64,000 bases of DNA from Gordius sp. MW1 (GCA_964036665.1 OZ038527.1:2356001-2420000), one strand, 5' to 3'. Shown: positions 1 through 32,047, counted from the first letter of the stretch. Translations and numbers: made by a program. Notes: a model not told the origin generated them from the letters alone.

Positions 1-1430
1 TAAAAGTGGATATAAATTCATAATAGTCAAAAAAAAACGAAAAAAAAGTTTTCGAATCACATTTTGGCCAATGGTCATTTTATTCCATTGGTCAGCAGCC
101 AGCGGACGGCCAAAAAGTCATAATAGCAATGGTAGGAACAGGAACAATCATAATAGTCAAAAAAAACGAAAAAAATAATTTCGATTCACATTTTGGCCAA
201 TGGTCATTTTTTCAATCGGTCAGGAGCCAGCGGACGGCCAAAAAGTCATAATAGCAATGGTAGTAACAGGAACAATCATAATAGTCAAAAAAAAACGAAA
301 AAATAAACTCGGATTCACATTTTGGCCAATGGTCATTTTTTTCATTGGTCAGCAGCCAACGGACGGCCAAAAAGTCTTATTATCAATGATAGTAACAAGA
401 ACAATCATAAGAGTCAAAAAAACTCCGAGATTCTAACCCAAAAACTAGTTAAATTGCATAGCAATTAAAAGTAAACATCTTTTATTTATGTTTATTATAT
501 AACATTGGTCAGCAGCCAGCGGACGGCCAAAAAGTCATAATAGCAATGGTAGAAACAGGAACAATCATAATAGTCAAAAAAAACGAAAAAAATAATTTCG
601 ATTCACATTTTGGCCAATGGTCATTTTTTTCATTGGTCAGCAGCCAGCGGACGGCCAAAAATTCTTATTATCAATGATAGTAACAAGAACAATCATAAGA
701 GTCAAAAAAACTCCGGGATTCTAACCCCAAAACAAGTTAAATTGCATAGCAATTAAAAAGTAAACAACTTTTATTTATGTTTATTATATAACTAGTTAAA
801 TTGCATAGCCATGGGCGTACGCAGGTTTTGAATTAGGGGGGGGGCAAAACGTTCAAAAGTTCATTTAGAGGGGGGCAAAACATAATTTTTTTTAATTTTT
901 CAATGTTTTTGCATTGAAAAATTTTTTTTTTCATAAATTAGGGGGGGGCAGCCGCCCCCCCCTGCCCCCCCCCCTGCGTACGCCCATGTGCATAGCATTA
1001 AAAGTAAACAACTTTTATCTATGTTTATTATATAACAAAAACTAGTTGAAATTGCATAGCAATTAAAAGTAAACAACTTTTATTTATGTTTATTATATAG
1101 CTAGTTAAATTGCATAGCAATTAAAAGTAAACAACTTTTATTTATGTTTATTATATAATAGATAATTTAACAAATCTTATATATAACACACCGAGGGAGA
1201 TAGAGATGAGGGGTGGGGCACCTCTTATGAATTAATTTAAAAAACAACACAGCGAGGGAGATAGAGATGAGGGGTGGGGCACCTCTTTCTCATGCATTAA
1301 TTTAAAAAATCGATAACCTAATATACCCAATGCAATGCAAATAGATAGGGATGGACGGACGGACGGACAGACGGACGGACGGACAACAAAAAACGAGCCC
1401 ATAAATTGCATAGCAATTAATAGCATACAG
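1..1430. repeat. Long tandem-repeat-bearing dispersed element, left copy (runs off the edge)
   Basis: Contains repeated units built on ggccaatggtcattttttc / cattggtcagcagccagcgg / acggccaaaaagtcata (about four partial units in 1-720), then several copies of a ~55-bp unit ttgcatagcaattaaaagta / aacaacttttatttatg, two copies of a cgagggagatagagatgagg unit, a GGAC microsatellite (1352-1384) and the end gagcccataaattgcatagc. A related copy in opposite orientation is at 34227-35690. A MITE is inserted at 810-988. No coding capacity is seen. Confidence 0.85.
810..988. mobile_element. GGCGTAGCC-family MITE with perfect 8-bp TSD
   Basis: Terminal inverted repeats catgggcgtacgcag ... ctgcgtacgcccatg. 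Both sides carry tgcatagc (802-809 and 989-996), an exact 8-bp duplication. It landed inside the ttgcatagcaatt repeat, so it is younger than that array. G- and C-tracts of 8-12 nt lie just inside the ends. An 8-bp TSD fits hAT or P-type transposition; no ORF. Confidence 0.88.
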
Positions 1431-1787
1431 TATCAGGTCACATCAATTAGAAATATAGAGTTTTGCAAATGATTCATCTAATAAATTTAAACATAATCTG
1501 ATTTGTTTTATGAATATATATTTATGTAGTTTAAATTATTAATGAACTACCACTTCACACTATTCAAATACAATTTAATAATATTATTTTGTTGATATAT
1601 TATACCTTTCACGAGTCAATTTAAGTTTGCGTCCAAATTAAAACAATCAGATTTAAAAAAGAAAAGGAATTAATTAACTTAATGAATGAACTTCAATTAT
1701 AAATTTCGATATTAATTAAAAAATATTATACATAATAGCATTATTTTTAAAGATATGCCCCATCTATTCTGCATTGTAAGTTTCATA

Positions 1788-1915
1788 ACCCTTGACCCCA
1801 CACTTTAAATCCAACCCGACTCGACCCGAAAGTATATAAATTTTTTTAACCCGAACCCGACCCGAAGACATTTTAAAACCGGGTCGGGTCTCGGGTCACC
1901 CGTGTGTTCTCTAAG
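1788..1915. repeat. GACCCGAACCCGA-rich dispersed repeat
   Basis: Palindromic stretch made of gacccgaacccgacccg and its reverse cgggtcgggtctcgggtcac. Related copies are at 3628-3716 and 52905-53035. The region between the last POLR3A exon in the window (2087) and the repeat array at 1430 holds no other recognisable feature. Confidence 0.6.
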
Positions 1916-2086
1916 GGAGAGTTTCTAAACAGGCGCGTTTTTTCAACGGTAATAACACCAACGAACTAATACTCCATTTTTTTAAACTGATTAAGCCCTT
2001 TAGATGACTATATTTCCAAAAAAAAGTTGACAGCTTTATATTAAGGTACTTCTTAATCGACTAAGCTATATAAAATGAAATAATAC

Positions 2087-22276
<20,190 letters not shown>

Positions 22277-23014
22277 GCTGATAACCGAACATATAGAGTG
22301 CAAACTTGTCGGAAAGGTGGTTTTATTTTCGGGCACAAGTGAAAAAGGAGAAGGCTAAAATCTTATTCTTTATTATTCTTGAGAAAAGTGAAGATTATTC
22401 AAAAGTTAAAAGTATAAACAATTAAAAGGCTTAGCAAAAATGAATAACAAGGGCCCTAAATTGTAAGTGGTCTTTATAATTTTTTAAATGCTAGTTGCAA
22501 ATGAAAAATTTGATAATTATTAGTCTGCGTTTGAACTCTCATGCTCAACTAAATCTAATCAAATAACTAAATTAATTACCGTAAAAACTACACAAGAATT
22601 ATCATTTAATTTGATGGCAGAATAATACTGGTGGAGTCTATTTGGCACTAGATGCCGCCTAAGCCTTTGACTTTGATTAGCTGTATCTTTAATTACTTTT
22701 TGATTTACCAAAAGCAATATTAAATAGGGGCTCTTTTTAAGTTGGACATGACTTAGCAAATTTCGGGATTAAAATATATAAAAGAGCTATTAGTATGAAT
22801 ATGATAAACATTAAATGTTTGCCATGTTTTTAAGTGTTATTCATAATTCGCTTTTAAGCTAAATCAATTAATTTATCTGTTAAGAATTACTATTAGTAAA
22901 TCAGTGTTATTGAGGTGTTGTGTGGCTATGCCATTTTAAGGAAAATAAGGAAACACTGTTTTATTAGAGGGAATTTAAACTAGCTTCGTAATATATCCCA
23001 TAAATTCATTGAAT

Positions 23015-23533
23015 TAAAGGATTTATTGGGATAGGAAGGAATTTTATTCTCAAGTTCTAAATAATTTATGTTTTTAAGTTCCGCGAATTTTCCGCGAATA
23101 TTTATTAGCTTTAATTTTCCGTACGTTAGATTTTCCTCGATTTATTTTCTACTACACCAAAAAAAAGAATAATTAATAATTAACGAGTGATAGCGAGGTA
23201 ATATAATAATCGCTAAATCATGATAATTGATAATCGCTAAAGCAGGGTAAAAAAATATCTATTTACATCATAGCGATATTAACAACCAATTTATATCATA
23301 GAGATATTAACAATCTATTTTTATCATAGAGATATTAACAATCATGACTCATCATCATCCTAACTACGCGTAAAGTAAAATTGACACAATTGAAATCGAT
23401 AAGGATGAGTAATAAAGATAGCAGCGTAGGGTGAACACGATAAAGATGCATATAATAAAAATAGATGCGTAAAATAAGTAAGCGGGGGAAACACCACATT
23501 TTGAATAAGAGAAAGGGTGAAACACCACACCTC
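23015..23533. repeat. LTR-like direct repeat, left copy
   Basis: ~519 bp starting taaaggatttattgggatag and ending near gaaagggtgaaacac. Contains a short tandem array of atcatagagatattaacaat units (23250-23345). The right copy is 24574-25686. No TG...CA ends, primer-binding site or polypurine tract could be assigned, so the class is open. Confidence 0.75.
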
Positions 23534-23741
23534 CCCCTTTATAGAAAGGACCAATGCTTAATAATTATTTAGTTAGAGGTCGAGGCGGATTTAGCTAGAG
23601 GTCGAGGCGTAGCTAGAGGTCGAGGCGGCGATTTACCTTATCTTTTTAAATCAAAGTTCAAACAAACCATAGGTATAATAAACAACATAATTTTCAAACA
23701 TTTTATAAACTTTAGCCCAAAAATTAATATAATTTATCGTT

Positions 23742-23859
23742 CTGCTTTTGCCCTTGGAACTAATTCATGGACGACTGATTTAATCAATGAAATCCGCACT
23801 GTGAACAGTTATAAAGTGGGGTACTTCATGGCTACTGGACTTGACGTCCCAGCTCTGTA
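23742..23859 (+). pseudogene. Unrecognised coding-like segment
   Basis: Reads SAFALGTNSWTTDLINEIRT and VNSYKVGYFMATGLDVPAL, then TAA at 23857-23859. Base composition is richer in G+C than its surroundings and looks coding. No family was recognised. It may be a captured host exon fragment inside the non-autonomous element, or chance. Confidence 0.3.
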
Positions 23860-24351
23860 AAGCACCACTGAGCAACAGCTTCAACCAAAATTATAATAAA
23901 TTTATACTAAATTATCCAGGCTTTTATTTTATACCTATACTGTAACTTACCATTTTTAAATTATTATTTCTCTCGCCACCCCTTTCTAATTTTATAAAAA
24001 TCATGCGGAAACCGCTAAATTATAGTAACAGGAAACGCGATGAGGGGTTGAAACATCTATTTTTAATTTATATGAGTGAGTAATTCAAGTGTGTCTATTC
24101 TTTAAATTATCTTACCAGACATTGACGAATTTCGACCTTCAGAATTTCGACCTTCAGATTTCTAAGGATTGACTTTGAATAATTGTTATCAGTATTTGAA
24201 TCAACTGTTCTAAGATGGGTTTCGGAATTTTTCTTTCGTTCATTGAAATTGCCATTTGCTCTTAGACAACTCAGTTGTTAGGTTGTCGCTTGGTTTGGTT
24301 GGTTGCCAATCATTCAGAACATTGAGGTTTGACACTCAAAATCAGGATATT

Positions 24352-24520
24352 GGGTATTTGCTTTTTGAGGAGTTGTCCAATTTTATATGTTTAATTTGGA
24401 CGGGTATTTGCTTTTTAAGGAAATGTCCAATTTTAGAAAGTTTAATTTCGGTATTTGCTTTTTGAGGAATTGTCCAATTTTAAAAGTTTAATTTGGACGG
24501 GTATTTGCTTTCTGAGGACG
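24352..24520. repeat. ~50-bp tandem repeat, 3.4 copies
   Basis: Units start gggtatttgctttttgagg at 24352, 24402, 24450 and 24500, each continuing ttgtccaattttaaaagttt. Confidence 0.85.
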
Positions 24521-24855
24521 TGTATCATATCCACGAATTCTGACACCACTAATAGGTCTTCAATAATATAAGCTAAAGGATTTATTGGGATAGGAAGGAA
24601 TTTCATTCTCAAGTTCTAAATAATTTATTTCTTTAAGTTCCGCGAATTTTCCGCGAATGTTTTTAGCTTTAATTTTCCGTGCGTTACATTTTCCTCGTTT
24701 TATTTTCTACTACACCAAAAAAAAGAATAATTAATAATTAACGAGTGATAGCGAGGTAATTTAATAATCGCTAAATCATGATAATTGATAATCGCTAAAG
24801 CAGGGTAAAAAATATATCTATTTACATCATAGCGATATTAACAATCTATTAATAT

Positions 24856-25439
24856 TAAAGATGCACCGATACCAAGTATCGGCATGGTATCGGCGCCGAT
24901 ACCTTGCCAAAAGTATCGGCCGATACTTTGCTAGTATCGGCAATTACCAAGCCGATACCTTTTTTTAATATGAAACTCAAAAAATAATACTTATAGTATC
25001 TCCTACGATTAAAAAATAGAGGACTTTTCAAATTTTTTGAAAATTGTTTCATTTGATTGGCTATAAATATTTCTATGTGGAGTATAATAGACTCATTGAC
25101 CATCTGTTCCGACTGCGCTTTTAAGTAAATATTATTTTATTTTAAAAATTATTATATATTAAGCCTTAGATGGATTTAGATACACTATGGAGTTATTTTG
25201 TTGTGTCAGCAGATGAAAAAATTGTAATCTGTGAATTATGCAAAGCTAAAATAAGTCGTGGGGGCAAAGACAAACATTCCTTTAACACTTCAAATTTAAG
25301 GAAACATTTAAAAAACTAGACATTTAGTATAAAATTTTTTTTATTATAAGTATCGGCATGGTATCGGTATCGGCAAAAAAATCTTAAGTATCGGCTGGTA
25401 TCGGTATCGGCACAAAATAGTGGTATCGGTGCATCTCTA
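24856..25439. mobile_element. 584-bp hAT element remnant with perfect 8-bp TSD
   Basis: TIRs taaagatgcaccgatacc and ggtatcggtgcatctcta; flanks attaatat (24848-24855) and attaatat (25440-25447) identical. The ends are packed with GTATCGG/CCGATAC motifs in both orientations, typical of subterminal transposase-binding repeats in hAT elements. It keeps only the start of a transposase gene (BED finger, 25170-25319), so it is non-autonomous. Confidence 0.93.
25170..25319 (+). pseudogene. BED zinc-finger N-terminus of a hAT transposase (49 codons)
   Basis: Starts MDLDTLWSYFVVSADEK and contains C-x2-C (CELC) followed by NTSNLRKHLKN, the BED-finger layout found at the N-terminus of hAT/ZBED transposases. 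The final histidine is lost to a stop at 25317-25319, and no catalytic RNase-H-like domain or dimerisation domain follows. A deletion derivative of an autonomous element. Confidence 0.8.
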
Positions 25440-26411
25440 ATTAATATCATAGAGATATTAACAATCTATTTTTATGATAGAGATATTAACAATTATGACT
25501 CATCAGTCATCCTAACTACGCGTAAAGTAAAATTGCCACAATTAAAATCGATAAGGATGAGTAATAAAAATCGCAGCGTAGGGTGAAAACGATAAAGATG
25601 CATATAATAAAAACAGATGCGTAAAATAAGTAAGCGGGGGAAACACCACATTTTGAATAAGAGAAAGGGTGGAACACGTCACCTCGTTTTAATTTTCCCT
25701 CCTACAAGTGGAAAAAATTATATTTTATGAATGTATTTTAGTCATGCAATTTCATATGAATAGAGCTGGTAAAGTTAATTGCGGGCACAGTTGAATTTTT
25801 AGATAGTAACTGAATACAATTCAAGATACTTACCTGTAGGAAGTAGCCATATTTGTGGTTACTCAGTTAAATTTTTCCGCGATTTAATAAGACAATATTT
25901 ATCAGTGTAATTCACTCAAATTTTTGTACAAAATTCAGAGGGCAATATATGATGATTCCATCATCTCAATAAGACATGACAATACAGATTATCTTCTAAA
26001 AACATATGTGTTTTTTTACTAAATATTAATTTATCGAGGCTAAAAAGGTGCTCGATGGGTACATTAAATTTGCTTAAAAGTTCTTTTAATTTAGGAATAT
26101 TACGTAGATTTGTAAAATGATCATTATTATTTGCATTAATATGTGCATGAATATATTCACGACATGTTTCAAATTTTGTGAGGTTAAAAAATCATCTAGA
26201 CTTTGCTCCTGGTGAGAAATTAAAGAGTTGTATTATTTAAAGTTTTTTTCTATTATTTGTTTTATTTCCTCTAATTGGATTTAAATACAATTTGTTTTCG
26301 GGAGCGGATGCTAAAATATCGCGATTAGATTTTAATATTATATTATATAAATCGGGAATCAAATTAATTTACTTGGTATATATTTGTACCTTATATAATC
26401 CAACTCTCTAT

Positions 26412-27217
26412 CAGAGATCAGATTGCCCGGCCCGGCCCGCTGCCCGAACAGGCCCGACCTGGCCCGTGGGCCGGGTCGGGCCGGGCAACTGTTCTAAATT
26501 TTTATTTTCGGGCGGGCTCGGGCGGGCACAAAGAAGATAGGATTCGGGCAATTCGGGCTTAATGAGATTTTTTAGATAGTGTATTTTTTTGTTACTTTTA
26601 ATTAAATTGCATAAGAAAATGCTAAAAAATCGCCATCCGTCCCCAAGTTATTTTTAAATTTTTGCCAGAACCCCTTTATTTCCATCAAGTCCCTAGCTAG
26701 GTTATGGAAAGGATTAAAATATTTATATTTATGCAGCCCTTTCATTGTTCGTAATTCGCATGTGCCGTCTATACATAGTACAAAATCGTCACGCCCAAAT
26801 TGATACAACGCCGAAAGTGTTAAATTTCATTCTAATATCATTTAATTTTTTAACAAATGATTTAACAAGGCTTCTCCAATTCGCCTTTATTATTCCCTTA
26901 TCACTCATCGCTATCGCTAAAAATATTTTAGAAAGACCAAATATTACGTTTTTTGACCAATTAGGATTAAAATTAAAGTACAAAAGTTTCATTTGAAAAA
27001 ATCATTCGACTTTTAAATATTGAAAGAATTTTAGGTCGCAAAATTTCGGGCCTAACAGGCAAATTTAATATTTCGGGCCGGGCATTTCGGGCAGCATTAA
27101 TGTTTCGGGCGGGCTCGGGACACCAGAAGGGTTCGGGCGGGCTCGGGCGGGCAATGAGGTTAGAGAATTGAATCGGGCCGGGTTCGGGCAGATAATTCCT
27201 AACAAATCTGACCTCTG
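26412..27217. mobile_element. 806-bp hAT-like element with GC-rich subterminal repeats and perfect TSD
   Basis: Ends cagagatcagattgcccgg and aatctgacctctg; flanks ctctctat (26404-26411) and ctctctat (27218-27225) identical. About 130 bp at each end are filled with CGGGC/GCCCG motifs (cgggcgggctcgggcgggc), in contrast to an AT-rich middle. Two minus-strand frames inside (26602-26808 and 26789-26992) have no recognised domain. hAT assignment rests on the 8-bp TSD and CAGAG start. Confidence 0.9.
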
Positions 27218-27225
27218 CTCTCTAT

Positions 27226-27831
27226 AGCCGCCTCCAAAGTTTGAACCAATTAAGAGGATCAGTTTGGTTCAAAAACTTAAAAGAAATCGGGGTTTTAAAT
27301 GCTATATAGATATATTCTTTCCCTTTAAAAATTTAAAAGCTTTAGGTAAGGGTTTAACTGCCTTTAATATAACAACAATACATTTATTTTGCAATACTCA
27401 TCGACAAAATTAATCACGTTTACGCAACCTTCTTACGAAATTCATCTACTGGGTACAGGACACAAACTGAGGTCTTAAATTTTTTTTGATGTGTTCAGAA
27501 GCATGTATATACCGGCCCTGAAGGTACAATTTTGGCGCATAGTAATACAATTAAGCATTTTAGAAACCCTCTTCCTATAAACTTCTTTATTTGTCATTCA
27601 ATTTATGTATGATAGGCACACCTGATATTAAAATTGATAGAAATGAACAATTACTATAATAAATTTAACTAACTAATTACAGTTCCCCTTCAACAAAGGT
27701 AACTAATTTACTTTTTTTCAAATGAACTTAGAAATTACTTATAATTAACTAGTTATTTAATAGTTCTACTTATAACAAATTCCTCTGTGGTATCCTCGCC
27801 CCCACCCCCACGTGCTTTGTGTTATATTCTC
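27226..27831. other. Intergenic AT-rich stretch
   Basis: No gene, repeat family or RNA recognised; short ORFs only. Confidence 0.5.
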
Positions 27832-27834
27832 TTA

Positions 27835-29364
27835 CCCCGCGTTCGTGATGACACGCGAAGCGAAAAAAAGCGAAGCGAATTTTTTTCGCGAAATTGTTTA
27901 AGCAATTCGCACGCGATCGTTGTTCATAATGCGTGCGATTTAATTCGCTTGATTCGCTTATAACTTAACATGGTTTCACACCTAACGTTAAAATACTTAT
28001 ATTTATATTATGCTATGAAAAAAAGAAATGTAAATAAGATCAATGTAAATAGGATGAAAGAGAGTGAATATCACACTACTTTTCCTAAATTATTGAACTC
28101 TCCAGTGAAATTCTTCAATTATTTTAGGATGAGCAAGGTATAATAATGAATTAGTTTTCTATAGTTTTTAGGAAACATTTTATTATATATTAGAAAAAAT
28201 AACTACCAAGATAAAATCACAGAGAACAAACTATGCATATTCCATTTCACCCGAAGAAAAATTGATGATAACTATCAGGTAAGCATTTTAAATTTTTTAA
28301 CACATCTTAATTTAGATATTTGGCCTGTGGAAGTTCTTATCCATCAATAAGCTATTCACATAAGATAGGAATATCAACTATACATTATATTTTGATTAAA
28401 ACATGTAATGCAATATCCTCCACTTTTCAACCCATATTTATTTTATTGACTCTGTACATATATATGATACAAATATAATAAAATTTTTATTCATCATCTG
28501 ATATAAAGGTTAAGCATTCCAATATTATTTTTTTAGATAATTTTTCTCTGCCCTTGTCAGATCTTTTGTTCAGTGTTTCTTCAAGTACAGCTATGACAGC
28601 TGGTTTATTCTGCTTTTTGACTTCAAGGTCCAAAAGCTTCTCCAAAAAGTTGTTTTCTGCACTTTTCTTTCTCTTCTTTTCAATAATTGGAGTTGGAGGT
28701 TCTATATGAATATTAATTAAAATAAGCTTTATAAATTTACCATTTTCCTTGTTATTTTCCTTGTAAGAAGTTGAAGCCTCAGAACACATGCTATCTAGGT
28801 TAAATGATATATCTTCTCCAAACATTATTGAGTCATCTAGACTAGACCATTGACTCCTAGGTTCTAAGGTAGGTCTTAAAAAGTCCATCACAGTAAAATA
28901 AGGCCAATAAGATGTGGTCAAACCACTTCCACTTTTAAGATTTTTGGCCTTATTCAACTCTTTCATATATGTGTCTCTCAGATTCTTCCATCTTGCTTTT
29001 ATATCTTCACCTAAAGTATTATAATAAACATTTTAAAGTAATATTATTACTTGAGACCAAATATTTTTGGGCTAATTTCTCAAATTCTTCATTCTTTTTG
29101 TTGATATCCTTATATTCATTATGGAATTTGTCATATATCATTGGTATATCCCGAATATCATTGATCAGATCATAATTATGCAATTGCAATTTTTTCACCA
29201 TAGCGCGAAAAATACAAAATGAGTTGTATCTTATTTTGTTCGCTTTTTGCCTCGTGCGAAAATAATCGTCTGCGATTTCACTATGAACGCCTTCAATTTA
29301 ATTAATACATTTGTTATTTTCGCGCGAACTAATTCACAATTCGCGTGTCATCACGAACGCGGGG
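27835..29364. mobile_element. PIF/Harbinger-type element, 1530 bp, with a MADF gene only
   Basis: Perfect 25-bp TIRs beginning ccccgcgttcgtgatgac, flanked by TTA on both sides (27832-27834 and 29365-29367), the TWA duplication of PIF/Harbinger elements. Additional GCGAA/TTCGC motifs follow inside each end. The only gene is the spliced Myb/MADF-like protein at 28487-29201. No DDE nuclease is present, so mobility would depend on a nuclease supplied from elsewhere. Confidence 0.92.
28487..29201 (-). CDS. MADF/Myb-SANT-like DNA-binding protein of a Harbinger element, 211 aa
   Basis: Three exons: 29051-29201, 28741-29010, 28487-28701, with introns of 40 bp (29011-29050) and 39 bp (28702-28740), both GT-AG. 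The second intron has no stop and a length divisible by three, so it can be misread as coding. Joined length is 636 nt including stop. The N-terminus has the MADF/Myb-SANT pattern: an initial helix (LINDIRDIPMIYD), then FEKLAQKY and DIKARWKNLRDTYMKEL, the KxRWxxLRDxY recognition-helix signature. The C-terminus is Lys-rich and helical. In Harbinger elements this second protein binds the element ends and helps import the DDE transposase. Tandem AATAAA-like signals lie ~45 nt after the stop. The frame is intact. Confidence 0.88.
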
Positions 29365-29367
29365 TTA

Positions 29368-30132
29368 CGTTGGTGTTATCTCTTCCCCCATATATTATTA
29401 TTTACCAATCATGCATACTGATATATAAAAAAATCGATTTATATATACTACCCCCCCCACACATACACACACATACGCGTAATTTTTTACTCCTATTTTT
29501 GCTGAAACGATTTTTATTGCTTTTTGCGTTATATATAATTAAAACAATTTTTATTGCTTTTTGAGTTACTGGCCCATAAAAACTCGTAAAAAACTAATAT
29601 AAGTTAAAAATAAATAAATAAAAAATAATCTTCCCCCCTCTACGAGCGATATCTGAAAAAATGTATAGTTCCCAATAATAATAAATTTTTTCTTTCGTTT
29701 GTCGATACCGATAAAATGTGATTTTAATTAGAAGATTTTTTATAATATTACTTTTTCGTTTGTTGATATCGAGACACATGAATTACTTTTTCATCCGAAA
29801 TAGATCCTTTTTATTGTTGAGGGTTTATTAACCTCTATAAAGGATGATTTTATGTTGGCATATTTAAAACAGTTTGAGCATCTTATTGAGTTTTGCACAG
29901 GCGGCTGGGAGTCCCGAAATGATATAGAGTTAATAGCTTTAATTTATTAAATTGTTCAGCGCTGGTTAATATTTTTTAAAGGATAAACTGCAAATGATTC
30001 CTGTTTATAAAATTTTGCTTTATTTTAATATGAAATTAGCCTTACCTTTTACAAAAAAGCTTATAATAACATTTACGATTTCTTGCGAGAGTGTTTAATA
30101 CTATAAATGTTCCAACAGGGTTAAATCATTGA
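29368..30132. other. AT-rich intergenic stretch with CA-rich microsatellite
   Basis: Holds a C-tract plus cacacatacacacacata (29451-29476). No gene recognised. Confidence 0.5.
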
Positions 30133-31099
30133 GGTGAGGTTAGTGGTGGGGAAAACCTGAGGTCAGGTGGACCTGAGGTGAGGTTTAGGTTAACCTAAAA
30201 CCTAACTTTAAGGTGAGGTTCGAGGTTTATAAGGACCTCAAGGTTTTTCATATAAAAAAACCTTAAAACCACAGGTCCACCTTGAGGTCACCTCGTGGTT
30301 TTAACAAGTATGCTTCATTCTTTATATCTTAATTTTACGACTAAATTATAGTCTCTAACAAAATTTTTTTATTAAGTATAGATATATATTAAAAATAGTT
30401 CAAACAGATTTATTTTAATAGCAAATTACGTATATAATTTATAAATTTTTACTCTCTATAAATTATCCTTTTATTTGATAGAATTAATGCATGTGTATTT
30501 AAAAATTGCTGCCATCTACATTGTGTTATATTTTTATAATACATTTTTAAAATTCCCTGCCTATCTATTCTATGGTATTCTGTGATATACACACATTGTA
30601 TTTTTTTATAATTCTTTTATGGACAAAAAGGGATAATTGTATGAATTTTTGTATTTTAGAATGTATAAATAGTAAGACGGCCGGGCGGCACCAAAAATAA
30701 TTATACCTTTTTATATCTTAATTAAGAATTCCTCATTTAAACAGCATAAACTTCATATTTAAGTCAATCGAGATAAAATTTGTAAGCAATTTTATTTTAT
30801 TTACTAAATCTATATAACGTGACGTGACCAAATCTCGAAAAACATCATAATTAAAAAAGGATGGTTTTTAAATGCACAGTAATAAATTAAAATGCTCTAA
30901 AATGTGGCTCAGTATTTTATTAAAGTGCCCACATAAAAACTCAAAATTGATCAGTAAATTAACTTTAAAATGCTCAGCTTTAAATTAATAATGTTCAGTA
31001 TTTTTGTTAAAATGCTCAGTAATATAAATTTATAATTTGTGATATTATTTTATTTTGCGCTTACATTTTATAAATAATATTTTAATTGGTATACACAAT

Positions 31100-31515
31100 T
31101 TTTTTTTAAATAAATTAAGAACTTTGCCCCCCCCCTCCCTTTTTTTGTCCTGTTGGTTTCTCCCCCCCCCCCATTGTTTTTACCCTCTTTCTAGGGGGGG
31201 AGGGATGGGGGGTGTGCCCCCCCCCCTTTTAACCCCCCTTTTTTACCCTCTTTCTCACCTGGGGAAGAGGGCATATAATAAGGGGCCCAAATCACCCCCC
31301 CCCCCCGGGTGAGAGAGAAGGTAAAAAAATTGGGGAGGAGGGGGGGGGGCAAATTACCTCCCCCTTGTGATAAAGAGGGTAAAAAAAGGGGAGGGGGGTC
31401 AAATTACCCCCCTCCCCCCCAGGTGAGAAAGAGGATAAAAAATAAGTGGGGGGGGGGGGGGGGAGAAACCAACGGGACAAAAAAAGGGAGGGGGCAAAGT
31501 TCTTAATTTAAAAAA
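31100..31515. repeat. G/C-tract palindrome at the centre of the foldback
   Basis: Left half aagaactttgccccccccc ... ggtttctcccccccccc mirrors right half ggggggagaaaccaacggg ... gggcaaagttcttaattta. Repeats of taccctctttctcacctgg lie inside. Proline/glycine-rich open frames on both strands are by-products of the tracts. Confidence 0.85.
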
Positions 31516-32047
31516 AAAAAAGTATATTTATTTTTGGTGCCGCCCGGCCGTCTTACTATTTATACAATCTAAAATACATAAAATTCATACAATTATCCCT
31601 TATTGTCCATAAAAGAATTATAAAAAAAATACAAGGTGTGTATATCACAGAATACCATAGAATAGATAGGCAGGGAATTTTAAAAATGTGTTATAAAAAT
31701 ATAACACAATGTAGATGGCAGCAATTTTTAAATACACATGCATTAATTCTATCAAATAAAATGATAATTTATTAGAGAGTAAAAATTTATAGATTATATA
31801 CGTAATTTGCTATTAAAATAAATTTGTTTTTAACTATTTTTAATGTATCCATTGTAATAGATCATTATATTTTAATAGACGTTAACATTATATAAGTATT
31901 TTATTTAAATTGTTAAGCAATCAATGCTTACATAATTTCCAAGGATCAAGATATAGTTTTTAATTTTATTGATCTAAAAGTTTTATTCAGAAACAAATAA
32001 TTATAATTATGATATACACGAATAAAAAATATAAAAACGCGCTATAA

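Larger units (their letters stand above)
23534..24573. mobile_element. ~1.0-kb interior of the direct-repeat element
   Basis: Lies between the two direct repeats and has no gag or pol. It holds a short GC-rich tandem repeat (tagctagaggtcgaggcg, 23567-23632), a small unknown open segment (23742-23859) and a ~50-bp tandem repeat (24352-24520). Size and lack of pol resemble TRIM-type non-autonomous LTR elements; this is inference. Confidence 0.5.
24574..25686. repeat. LTR-like direct repeat, right copy, interrupted by a hAT element
   Basis: Same sequence as 23015-23533; after removal of the 584-bp insertion and its 8-bp duplication it is ~521 bp. The insertion lies in the tandem attaac/atattaac part. 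Confidence 0.75.

Noticed and set aside
28702-28740. In-frame KFIKLILINIHI segment as part of the MADF protein
   Set aside because: It has perfect GT...AG borders, intron-like base composition and 39-bp length like its neighbour; the frame continues only because 39 is divisible by three.
31055-31506. Proline/glycine-rich ORFs on both strands
   Set aside because: They arise from the C/G homopolymer tracts of the palindrome centre and mirror each other; no codon bias or domain.
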